A DNA stretch of 47,520 nucleotides from Bacteroidales bacterium (GTDB lineage Bacteria > Bacteroidota > Bacteroidia > Bacteroidales > Dysgonomonadaceae), in assembly GCA_012837345.1 (NCBI GenBank), contig DURL01000011.1:1-47520 (forward strand). The letters run 5' to 3'. Position numbers and translations under genes: made by a program. The notes under the pieces were generated by a model. It was not told the origin of the DNA. It worked only from the letters and a program-made list of their open reading frames with translations, and ran no database searches. Below are positions 40,747 through 47,520 of the stretch, in pieces; positions within the stretch are counted from its first letter, which is position 1, and each line of letters begins with the position of its first letter.

Positions 40747-41916
40747 ATGAAAAAATTGTTTTTATCCCTTTTCCTGTTGCTGGGCGCAGGAATGATGATG
40801 GCACAGAGTGCATATCAGTTTGAAGTGGTCAAGGAGAATCCGATCACAACCGTGAAAAACCAATCCAGTACCGGCACCTGCTGGAGCTTCTCAGGAGTCG
40901 GATTCCTTGAGTCTGAGTTACTCCGCCTGGGAAAAGGTTCATTTGATCTCTCTGAGATGTATATCGTGAGAAGAAATTATGAGGATAAGGCAATGAAGCA
41001 TGCCCGTTTGCACGGTAACCTCAACTTTGCTCCCGGTGGCTCTTTTGCCGATGTGATCGAGACCCTCGACACCTATGGGGTGATGCCCGATGAGGCATAC
41101 CACGGCCTTCATTACGGTTCGGAGACGCATAACCATGGCGAACTGGATAAGATATTGAAGAGTTATATGGATGGCGTCATCGGTGCCCGCACTCTTTCAC
41201 CGGTTTGGAGCAAGGGAATCTCAGGTATCCTGGACAGCTACCTGGGAGAAGTACCTGAGAAGTTTACCCATAACGGGAAAGAATATACGCCCCACACCTT
41301 TGCTGCTGAGCTGGGCTTGAAGCAGGAGGATTATATCTCACTCACTTCATTCACCCATCATCCCTTTTACCGGCCTTTTGCTGTAGAGGTCCCCGACAAC
41401 TGGCGCTGGGCGCTGTCTTACAATTTGCCCATGGATGAGCTGTTGACAGTGATAGAGTCAGCCGTGATGAACGGCTTCACCGTTGCCTGGGCGTCGGATG
41501 TGAGCGAAGCCGGCTTTTCCCGTGACGGCATCGCCATCATCCCCGATGAGGAGGCTTCTGAAAACGCCGGTAGCGACCAGGCTAAGTGGCTTGGCCTCAG
41601 CAGCCGCGAGAAGGATGCCGACATCCGGTCACGCATCGGCAAGGAGTTGCTAAAAGAGAAGATGATCACACAGGATATGCGTCAGGAGTCGTTCGATAAC
41701 TATGCCACCACCGATGATCACGGCATGCAGATCTACGGAATTGCCAAAGATCAGAATGGGAACAAGTTCTTCATGGTGAAGAATTCATGGGGCGAGACAG
41801 GCCCTTACAAGGGATTATGGTATGCCTCCTATCCTTTTGTCAGTTACAAGACACTCAGCGTGGTCTTGCACAGGGATGCGATTCCTGCTGCGATCGCACG
41901 CAAACTGAATATCTGA
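40747..41916 (+). CDS. Secreted C1 cysteine peptidase (aminopeptidase C / bleomycin hydrolase type)
   Basis: From the ATG at 40747, 389 residues beginning with a signal peptide (MKKLFLSLFLLLGAGMMMAQ). The papain-fold triad is present: Cys45 (SSTGTCWSFSG), His325 (DDHGMQIYGIA) and Asn346 (MVKNSWGETGP). The central insert with NFAPGGSFADVIETLDTYGVMPDEAY follows the C1B bleomycin-hydrolase pattern rather than papain. C1B enzymes are usually cytosolic hexamers of about 450 residues, so this exported, shorter version is a periplasmic or extracellular variant common in Bacteroidetes. It probably trims peptides imported for amino acid fermentation. murF begins 25 nt later. Confidence 0.88.
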   Translation: MKKLFLSLFLLLGAGMMMAQSAYQFEVVKENPITTVKNQSSTGTCWSFSGVGFLESELLRLGKGSFDLSEMYIVRRNYEDKAMKHARLHGNLNFAPGGSFADVIETLDTYGVMPDEAYHGLHYGSETHNHGELDKILKSYMDGVIGARTLSPVWSKGISGILDSYLGEVPEKFTHNGKEYTPHTFAAELGLKQEDYISLTSFTHHPFYRPFAVEVPDNWRWALSYNLPMDELLTVIESAVMNGFTVAWASDVSEAGFSRDGIAIIPDEEASENAGSDQAKWLGLSSREKDADIRSRIGKELLKEKMITQDMRQESFDNYATTDDHGMQIYGIAKDQNGNKFFMVKNSWGETGPYKGLWYASYPFVSYKTLSVVLHRDAIPAAIARKLNI

Positions 41917-41941
41917 AGCAATCGTGACAGCCTGAAACCCT

Positions 41942-43246
41942 ATGCAGACGAATGATCTTTATTCTATCTTTCTACGCTATCCGTCAGTCACTACCGACTC
42001 CCGGATGTGTGAGAAGGACTCCATATTCTTTGCTCTCAGAGGAGAACGATTCAACGGCAATTTGTTTGCTGAGAAGGCTTTGGAAGCCGGCTGTGCGTAT
42101 GCTGTCGTGGATGAGTGGCCGGAAGGAATCCCTCTTGGTGAACGGATCATCCTGGTGGAGGATGTGCTCGGCACCCTTCAGCAACTGGCAACCTGTCACC
42201 GGAGAAAGTTGAAGATACCCGTGATCGCGATCACCGGTACCAACGGCAAGACCACCACCAAGGAGCTGATCGCCGTAGGACTGGCGCGAAAGTTCAAGGT
42301 GGCCTACACGCAGGGCAACTTCAACAACCATATCGGTGTTCCACTCACACTCCTCTCGATGAACCAATCGCATGAGATCGCGGTGGTTGAGATGGGAGCC
42401 AATCATCCGGGTGATATTCGTGAGCTATGCGGGATCGCCGAACCCGACTACGGGCTGATCACCAACGTGGGGAAGGCACATCTGGAGGGTTTTGGCTCCT
42501 TTGAAAAGCTGGTAAGTACCAAGGGGGAGTTATACGATTACATACGGGCTCACGATGGGAAGGTATTTGTAAACAGGGAGAGTGCGATTCTTTATGATCT
42601 CACCGAAGGGATGGATCGGATTCTTTATGGAAGGGATGACCCCTCACTGTTTGCCTCCGGCACACTGGCCGACGCCACTCCCTTCATGGAGTTTGACTGG
42701 CGTTTTTTTGACCGTTCTTATCGTGTACGCACCCGACTGGTGGGAGAATATAATTTCGACAATGCCATTGCTGCGGTTGCTGTCTGCAAGTTCTTCGGGA
42801 TCAATGCAGAAAACATCAGTGACGCTCTCGAGGCATATGAGCCCAGCAACCACCGTTCGCAATTCAGACGTACTGAACGAAACGACCTGATCATCGACGC
42901 TTACAATGCCAATCCCACCAGTATGCAAGCTTCAGTGGGCTTCTTTGCCTCGATACCCACACCGATGCCCCGGATGGTGATTCTGGGGGAGATGAAGGAG
43001 CTGGGTGAGGTGAGTGAAGAGGAGCATAAGAAGTTGATTCACTCCTTGAGAACGCTCTCCTTTGATCGGGTTTACCTGGTGGGTGAGAGCTTTCGCAAAT
43101 GGGTGGTCACTGCTGACAGATTCCACTGCTTCAGTGATGTGGATGAACTGATCGGGCATCTTGGCAACGATCCCGTGAAGAATCACTATATCCTGTTGAA
43201 GGGGTCACACTCTGTACATCTGGAGAAGCTGATCGACTATCTGTAA
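41942..43246 (+). CDS. murF: UDP-N-acetylmuramoyl-tripeptide--D-alanyl-D-alanine ligase
   Basis: A 434-residue Mur ligase adding D-Ala-D-Ala to the UDP-MurNAc-tripeptide. It has the N-terminal MurF pattern VTTDSRMCEKDSIFFALRGERFNGNLFAEKAL, the ATP loop ITGTNGKTTTKEL (about residues 96-108), EMGANHPGDIRELC and NHRSQFRRTERNDLIIDAYNANP (first part carries the HR..). The C-terminal VILGEMKELG closes the third domain. It lies outside any dcw cluster, directly after the C1 peptidase, and may be co-transcribed with it. Confidence 0.94.
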   Translation: MQTNDLYSIFLRYPSVTTDSRMCEKDSIFFALRGERFNGNLFAEKALEAGCAYAVVDEWPEGIPLGERIILVEDVLGTLQQLATCHRRKLKIPVIAITGTNGKTTTKELIAVGLARKFKVAYTQGNFNNHIGVPLTLLSMNQSHEIAVVEMGANHPGDIRELCGIAEPDYGLITNVGKAHLEGFGSFEKLVSTKGELYDYIRAHDGKVFVNRESAILYDLTEGMDRILYGRDDPSLFASGTLADATPFMEFDWRFFDRSYRVRTRLVGEYNFDNAIAAVAVCKFFGINAENISDALEAYEPSNHRSQFRRTERNDLIIDAYNANPTSMQASVGFFASIPTPMPRMVILGEMKELGEVSEEEHKKLIHSLRTLSFDRVYLVGESFRKWVVTADRFHCFSDVDELIGHLGNDPVKNHYILLKGSHSVHLEKLIDYL

Positions 43247-43250
43247 GGTG

Positions 43251-44390
43251 TCATTTGAACCGTACCGTGAGGAGGGCAATCTCCGATTGAGTACCCACAC
43301 GATACTGAGGGCCTACCAGCCCGAGACCTGAGGTGACATAGATATGTGTGTCACCTTTTTTCTTGTAGCCGTGTGCCACCTCGAAGACCCATTCGGTGAT
43401 CAGGTTGCCGGGAAAGGCTTGCCCGTGGTGGGTATGGCCGAAAAGGGCGATATCGACGCCTGCATCGGCTTCCTCAGCAAGGTTATCCGGTGTATGGTTG
43501 AGCAGTATCACCGGTATCCTGCGATTCACCCCGGCATCGTATAACAATTCTTCAGTCGTTTTGCGGTGGGGGATCACCTTGTCCTCCCTTCCTGCCACGT
43601 AGAAGGCACTGTCGATCAGCACAGCCGTATCACGCAGCACGGTGATACCCACATCATTCAGCAATGAGATCTTCTCCTCACTGTCGTAACGGTACTCGTG
43701 GTTGCCGGTACAGGTAAAAACGCCCAGTGGTGCGGAGAGCCGCCTGAGCTCCTGATCCATCCCCTGCTGCAGTACCGGCTCGATCTGCGAGTCGAAGATG
43801 TCACCCACGAAGAGGATCACATCGGCCTGTTGTGCCATGATCAGATCCACAAATCGGCGGGTGTGACTGCGATCGATCATCCATCCCAGGTGCATGTCTC
43901 CTGCCACGACGATGCGCAGCGAGTCGTTGGTTCCGGCTTGCTTGTGAACCGTGACATGAATCTGTTCCACTTCGGGGTCCATGAAACGGTATCTGCCATG
44001 TATCATGATGGCTGCCACCAGGACCATCGGCAGGATGAAAAGGAGTATTCTTCTTTTTTGTGGAGTGTGTCTCAGAAAGTGAAACGGTCGACGCAGTTTT
44101 CCCGGCACGGCCAGTGTAACAAGGTCGATGACCAGCCATAGTCCGCCACTGTACAACAGAAAGAGCATCCAGCTGGTGCCTGTCACCCGCATCAGTTGTA
44201 CCAACGGCTCCGGGAGATGACGGTAGAAAAAGAAGCCGGTGGCATAGAACAGAAACTCCGAAGCAAACAGGACTGAAAGAGTCAGTCGGGCATATTTTTT
44301 TCCTTCAAAAGCATGCCATCCCTTCAGGAAAACCAAGAGGTTGAGGGTGAGGTGGATGATGAAAGCGTTGATCAATGCACGCATAAGCAT
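43251..44390 (-). CDS. Membrane-anchored metallophosphoesterase (YaeI-like)
   Basis: A 379-residue protein with four hydrophobic helices in the first about 130 residues (ALINAFIIHLTLNLLVFL, LTLSVLFASEFLFYATGFF, TSWMLFLLYSGGLWLVIDLV, ILLFILPMVLVAAIMI). A calcineurin-like domain follows, with ligand motifs GDMHLG (Asp165, His167), FVGDIFD (Asp197), TGNHEY (Asn230, His231), LLNHTPD and GHTHHGQ. Relatives hydrolyse phosphodiesters or UDP-sugar-lipids (YaeI, LpxG-like), but the substrate is not predictable. It is third in a minus-strand unit after the two lysO genes, beginning 13 nt downstream. Confidence 0.88.
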   Translation of the reverse strand: MLMRALINAFIIHLTLNLLVFLKGWHAFEGKKYARLTLSVLFASEFLFYATGFFFYRHLPEPLVQLMRVTGTSWMLFLLYSGGLWLVIDLVTLAVPGKLRRPFHFLRHTPQKRRILLFILPMVLVAAIMIHGRYRFMDPEVEQIHVTVHKQAGTNDSLRIVVAGDMHLGWMIDRSHTRRFVDLIMAQQADVILFVGDIFDSQIEPVLQQGMDQELRRLSAPLGVFTCTGNHEYRYDSEEKISLLNDVGITVLRDTAVLIDSAFYVAGREDKVIPHRKTTEELLYDAGVNRRIPVILLNHTPDNLAEEADAGVDIALFGHTHHGQAFPGNLITEWVFEVAHGYKKKGDTHIYVTSGLGLVGPQYRVGTQSEIALLTVRFK

Positions 44391-44403
44391 TTCGTCATAG
44401 AGG

Positions 44404-45006
44404 TTACAGACTGAGGAATAGCGATACCCAGAGCGGAACAGTGAAATCGATCACCATGCCGTGAAAGAGCGCTACCACGACATATGGTTCACCGGAGTAG
44501 CGGGTGATGAAGGGCAGGGTGGTGTCCATGGTGGTGGCACCTCCCGCTGAGATGGGTGCCAACGGTCCGAAATAACGTACCATCCAGGGAGCAAATACAA
44601 GAACGCTGAACTCACGCATTATGTTCGCCAGGAGTGCCACCGTCCCCAGCTCTGCACCTCTGAATTCAGTGATGAGGATGCTGGAGAGCGAATAGTATGC
44701 GAATCCTGCTCCCACGCTCAGACAGTCTGTAAGGCTTCGCTCAGGCAGTAAGAGGCTGATGAGTGATACCCCGGCGAAGGTGCCGAGGGTGGTGCCCAGC
44801 GGCAGCAGCATGATCCTGAATCCATAACGCCCCAGCACCCTGAACATGTTCCTGCCGGAACCGATCTGAACGCCTACAAGGAAAAGCAACAGGTAGAGGA
44901 TCCCTTTTGAGATGCGATCATCCTGCAAGGCTTCCGGAAGCACTCCCGTGATTGCTGCTGCCACTCCAACAGCAAAAAGAAGCAAATAGAGTATCGTCTG
45001 TTTCAT
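44404..45006 (-). CDS. lysO: LysO family lysine exporter, C-terminal part of a split protein
   Basis: A 200-residue, five-helix membrane protein. E. coli LysO (YbjE) is one polypeptide of about 300 residues exporting L-lysine and thialysine. Here that polypeptide is split between this gene and the preceding one, whose stop overlaps this ATG by 4 nt. Conserved features: LFLVGVQIGSGRN, DCLSVGAGFAYYSLSSILITEFRG, LLANIMREFSVLVFAPW and SAGGATTMDTTLPFITRYSG, with the acidic residues thought to sit in the membrane path. The split is not a sequencing frameshift, since each part has its own start and a neat ATGA junction. Confidence 0.85.
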   Translation of the reverse strand: MKQTILYLLLFAVGVAAAITGVLPEALQDDRISKGILYLLLFLVGVQIGSGRNMFRVLGRYGFRIMLLPLGTTLGTFAGVSLISLLLPERSLTDCLSVGAGFAYYSLSSILITEFRGAELGTVALLANIMREFSVLVFAPWMVRYFGPLAPISAGGATTMDTTLPFITRYSGEPYVVVALFHGMVIDFTVPLWVSLFLSL

Positions 45007-45323
45007 CTCTTATCACGGATGTTTTTTTTCGATTGACGTGATGCCTCATTAGGACTGTGAAATGCTTTTTTGTATAACCAACCTGCAGCAATGAGGCTGC
45101 CCAGTGTACCCCCCAGGGTCAACAGCAGCGCCTCCAGACCGATGGAGGCAAACCTTGTTACCACCTCCCGGTTACTGCCCACTGCAATGCCCAGAAAGAG
45201 CAGCAGTAACATGATCACCAGGTTGAGCAATATTCCGGTTCTTTTTACAACCTTCTTTTGGCGCAACAGGTAACCTACTGCGATACCGCTCAGAATAGAG
45301 AAAAAAACAGGGATGATTGTCAT
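45003..45323 (-). CDS. LysO family transporter, N-terminal part
   Basis: A 106-residue protein with three hydrophobic helices (IIPVFFSILSGIAVGYLL, GILLNLVIMLLLLFLGIAVG and ALLLTLGGTLGSLIAAGWLY) and a basic tail. It matches the N-terminal third of LysO and is coupled to the C-terminal gene by a 4-nt overlap. It is first gene of the minus-strand unit. A -7 element TATTTTTG lies at 45341-45348, about 18 nt before the ATG. Confidence 0.82.
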   Translation of the reverse strand: MTIIPVFFSILSGIAVGYLLRQKKVVKRTGILLNLVIMLLLLFLGIAVGSNREVVTRFASIGLEALLLTLGGTLGSLIAAGWLYKKAFHSPNEASRQSKKNIRDKR

Positions 45324-45340
45324 CGGTTTCGGAGTTTTTG

Positions 45341-45348
45341 CAAAAATA
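45341..45348 (-). promoter_or_regulatory. Candidate -7 promoter element of the lysO unit
   Basis: Minus-strand TATTTTTG, matching TAnnTTTG, with a very short leader to the ATG at 45323. Confidence 0.45.
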
Positions 45349-45400
45349 GTGAAAAATGTGATGCTCTTTACTAATTATTCGTAACGCTCTTCTGTTAAGG

Positions 45401-45432
45401 TTGTCCTATTTACGATTAAATATGTACTTTTA
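45401..45432 (+). promoter_or_regulatory. Candidate promoter of the outer-membrane protein gene
   Basis: TTG (45401-45403) and TACTTTTA (45425-45432, one mismatch to TAnnTTTG), spaced 21 nt, with a leader of about 30 nt. Confidence 0.4.
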
Positions 45433-45466
45433 ACGCTTCATTGCGATAAGTAAAAATCAATATTTA

Positions 45467-47520
45467 ATGAAACAAACAATTATTCTAATCCTGCTTCATC
45501 TGTTAGCAGCCTTCTCATTTGCTGATTCCGTTACCGTAAAGGGAAAACTGGTTGCGGAAGCAGACAATGAAGCGCTACCCTATGCCACCATTTCTGTTGC
45601 CAGGGAAGATATGCCCACCAACGTGATTCGTAAGATGGCTACCAATGAGACAGGATCCTTTACAACAACATTGAGTCCGGGTAGTTATATCTTCACTTTT
45701 CACTTTGTAGGCATGGCTGAAACCGTGAGGAAGACGGAGGTTGCCGCATCACAGAATCCACACGACATGGGAGTGATCGCCATGAGTGAGAGCAGCAGGC
45801 TGCTGGATGAGCTGAGCGTGACAGCCCAGGCGCCGCTGGTGAAGATTGATATCGATAAGCTCACCTATAGTGCCAAGGATGACCCTGAAGCCTCTACTTC
45901 CAATGTGCTGGACCTGTTGCGTAAAGTGCCACTGGTCACCATCGACGGGGAGGAGAATATTCAGCTGAAAGGCTCTTCCAACTTCAAGATCTACCTCAAC
46001 GGTAAACCTTCCAACATGATCTCATCCAATCCTGCACAGGTGTTGAAGAGTATGCCTGCCAACAGCATCAAGGATGTGGAGGTGATCACCGATCCCGGAG
46101 CGAAGTATGATGCCGAAGGAGTGGGGGGAATCATCAATATCATCACCGACAAACGGGTGGATGATGGCTACACCGGCTCCGTGGGCGCCAATGGCGATAC
46201 CTTCGGTGGCTATGGCGGCAGTGCTTACCTGGCTACCAAGTATGGGAAGGTGGGTTTCACCGGCAATGCCTCCTATTTTCAACATGCCCAACCGGTTTCA
46301 GAGTCGGAGTTTGCCCGTGAGGAGTTCAACCCGCAGAATAACCTGACCCAAAAAGGGAGTAGTGAGAGTGACGGGGGTGGACTTTTCTTTACCACTGCAC
46401 TCAGCTATGAGCCCGATACGGCAAACCTGTTCAATCTCTCTCTCTCCCATTTCGGCGGGAAGTTCAACTCCCTCTCCCTGCAGGAAGCCGTATCCAAGGG
46501 TGGTCGCAACTACAGCTATCACTCGCGGAGCAACAGCATCACTCACTTCGGGGGGTTGAGCCTTGCTGCCGATTACCAGCGAAACTTCAAGCGAAAGGGT
46601 GAGATGCTTACACTCTCATATCGCTTCGAGCATGACCCCAACGACAGTGAATATGAAAGTGCCTACAACGACGTGAAGGGTGACTTCTATTATCCCAATG
46701 GATACAAACAGAGAAGCGAGAACAATGCCGGTGGGGATGAGCATACCGGTCAGCTGGATTACGTGAACCCGCTGAATGGCAGACACAATATTGAAGCAGG
46801 ATTAAAGTATATATTCAGAGACAACAGCAGCCGGGGAGAGCATTCCTATTATTTGGGGAGCGGTGACTGGTTGCCTGATCCCGACAGGCTGAATGATCTC
46901 GATCACCTGCAACGCATCACCTCGGGATATGCCGGCTACACCTACCGGCAGGGTAAAATGGGTTTGAAGGTAGGTCTGCGTGGCGAAAACACCAATCAGG
47001 AGATTCATTACATGAACAATGATCTGGATACCATCGTACAGACATCTTTCTTCGACCTGGTGCCCTCCTTGACCTTATCTTACCAATTGGGGATGACGCA
47101 GACACTGCGCGGTGGATACAACATGCGGATCTCCCGTCCCGGCATCTGGTATCTCAATCCATACATCGACGACATGGATCCCAGCAACATCAGTTATGGC
47201 AATCCTCAACTGGACGGCGAACAACAGCACAACTTCAACCTCAATTATGGCACCTTCTCGCAGAAGATCAATTTCAATGCGACAGTCAGCTATGCCTTCA
47301 CCCGCAACGCAGTGACCCGTTACAGCTTCCTGAATACCGAAATGGGAAGAACGGAAAGCACCTATGCCAACATCGGCCGCAACCAGATGGTGGGTACCAA
47401 TCTCTACGTGAGCTGGACTCCCACACCAAAAATCCGCACCTACCTGAACGGGGGCATCAGTTACACCGATATCCAGAGCACCGAGAATGAGCAGCTGCGC
47501 AACAGCGGTCTCTCGGGACG
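45467..47520 (+). CDS. TonB-dependent-receptor-like outer-membrane beta-barrel protein, 3' end outside window
   Basis: The frame from the ATG at 45467 stays open to the window end (about 684 codons). It starts with a signal peptide (MKQTIILILLHLLAAFSFA) and a carboxypeptidase-regulatory-like domain (VTVKGKLVAEADNEALPYAT ... DELSVTAQ). A plug-like region follows (NVLDLLRKVPLVTIDGEENI, IYLNGKPSNM, VITDPGAKYDAEGVGGIIN), then alternating amphipathic strands of a barrel rich in Tyr, Asn and Gly. This is the outer-membrane beta-barrel family (PF14905-type) related to TonB-dependent receptors, without an obvious SusD partner in view. The cargo is unknown. The C-terminal barrel strands are missing. 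Confidence 0.88.
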   Translation, partial: MKQTIILILLHLLAAFSFADSVTVKGKLVAEADNEALPYATISVAREDMPTNVIRKMATNETGSFTTTLSPGSYIFTFHFVGMAETVRKTEVAASQNPHDMGVIAMSESSRLLDELSVTAQAPLVKIDIDKLTYSAKDDPEASTSNVLDLLRKVPLVTIDGEENIQLKGSSNFKIYLNGKPSNMISSNPAQVLKSMPANSIKDVEVITDPGAKYDAEGVGGIINIITDKRVDDGYTGSVGANGDTFGGYGGSAYLATKYGKVGFTGNASYFQHAQPVSESEFAREEFNPQNNLTQKGSSESDGGGLFFTTALSYEPDTANLFNLSLSHFGGKFNSLSLQEAVSKGGRNYSYHSRSNSITHFGGLSLAADYQRNFKRKGEMLTLSYRFEHDPNDSEYESAYNDVKGDFYYPNGYKQRSENNAGGDEHTGQLDYVNPLNGRHNIEAGLKYIFRDNSSRGEHSYYLGSGDWLPDPDRLNDLDHLQRITSGYAGYTYRQGKMGLKVGLRGENTNQEIHYMNNDLDTIVQTSFFDLVPSLTLSYQLGMTQTLRGGYNMRISRPGIWYLNPYIDDMDPSNISYGNPQLDGEQQHNFNLNYGTFSQKINFNATVSYAFTRNAVTRYSFLNTEMGRTESTYANIGRNQMVGTNLYVSWTPTPKIRTYLNGGISYTDIQSTENEQLRNSGLSG

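Overview
The window reads as a chromosomal segment of a Bacteroidales bacterium. Most operon starts carry the Bacteroidetes -7 promoter element TAnnTTTG. There is a type IX secretion (T9SS) sorting domain on a protease, a carboxypeptidase-regulatory plus beta-barrel outer-membrane protein, a naturally split LysO exporter, N-succinylornithine-type ArgF', and a Bacteroidetes-style hemD / yidD / rnpA neighbourhood. A member of the Dysgonomonadaceae (Proteiniphilum / Petrimonas / Fermentimonas type) is plausible, but this is inference from protein flavour only. No tRNA, rRNA, CRISPR array, insertion sequence or prophage gene was seen. It looks like core chromosome rather than an accessory island.

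Layout. 1-2.4 kb (minus): gamma-carbonic anhydrase (cut by the window edge) and aminopeptidase P. 2.5-4.7 kb (plus): folB, lptB, ruvX, def. 4.7-7.2 kb (minus): zwf and pgl, the oxidative pentose-phosphate entry, separated by 14 copies of an 8-bp repeat. 7.3-8.5 kb (plus): rpsF-rpsR-rplI, ended by a bidirectional terminator. 8.6-11.8 kb (minus): pta, a 3-hydroxyacyl-CoA dehydrogenase paralogue lacking catalytic residues, and ackA. 12.0-20.5 kb (minus): an eight-gene arginine operon, GNAT-argG-argC-argD-argF'-argB-M20 deacylase-argH, with a structured leader and its own terminator. 20.9-22.2 kb (plus): a KamA-like radical SAM protein. 22.4-26.7 kb (plus): parA-parB, a DUF5683-type membrane protein and a LysM lytic transglycosylase. 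26.7-29.0 kb (minus): a secreted lysyl-endopeptidase-like protease. 29.2-32.0 kb: a TIGR02757-type protein, prfB (with a programmed +1 frameshift) and an NlpC/P60 lipoprotein. 32.1-34.0 kb: a HAD hydrolase and a DAO-type FAD oxidoreductase. 34.1-37.9 kb (plus): a SAM-II riboswitch candidate, metK, a LOG-family protein, a DUF4271-type membrane protein and hemD. 38.0-40.6 kb (minus): rnpA-yidD-tatD, RNase H and a small membrane protein. 40.7-43.2 kb (plus): a secreted C1 peptidase and murF. 43.2-45.3 kb (minus): split lysO and a membrane metallophosphoesterase. 45.5 kb to the end (plus): an outer-membrane beta-barrel protein, cut by the window edge.

How it works together. The arginine operon is nearly a full route from glutamate to arginine. 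Pro90 of ArgF' marks it as the N-succinylornithine enzyme, so the pathway probably runs on succinylated intermediates, as known in Bacteroides fragilis. Pta and AckA make ATP and acetate from acetyl-CoA.

The least expected items are the catalytically defective dehydrogenase paralogue translationally coupled to pta, the recurring 7-8 bp tandem repeats in operon spacers, the SAM-II-like element far upstream of metK, and the structured arginine leader. I found no convincing wholly new multi-gene system.
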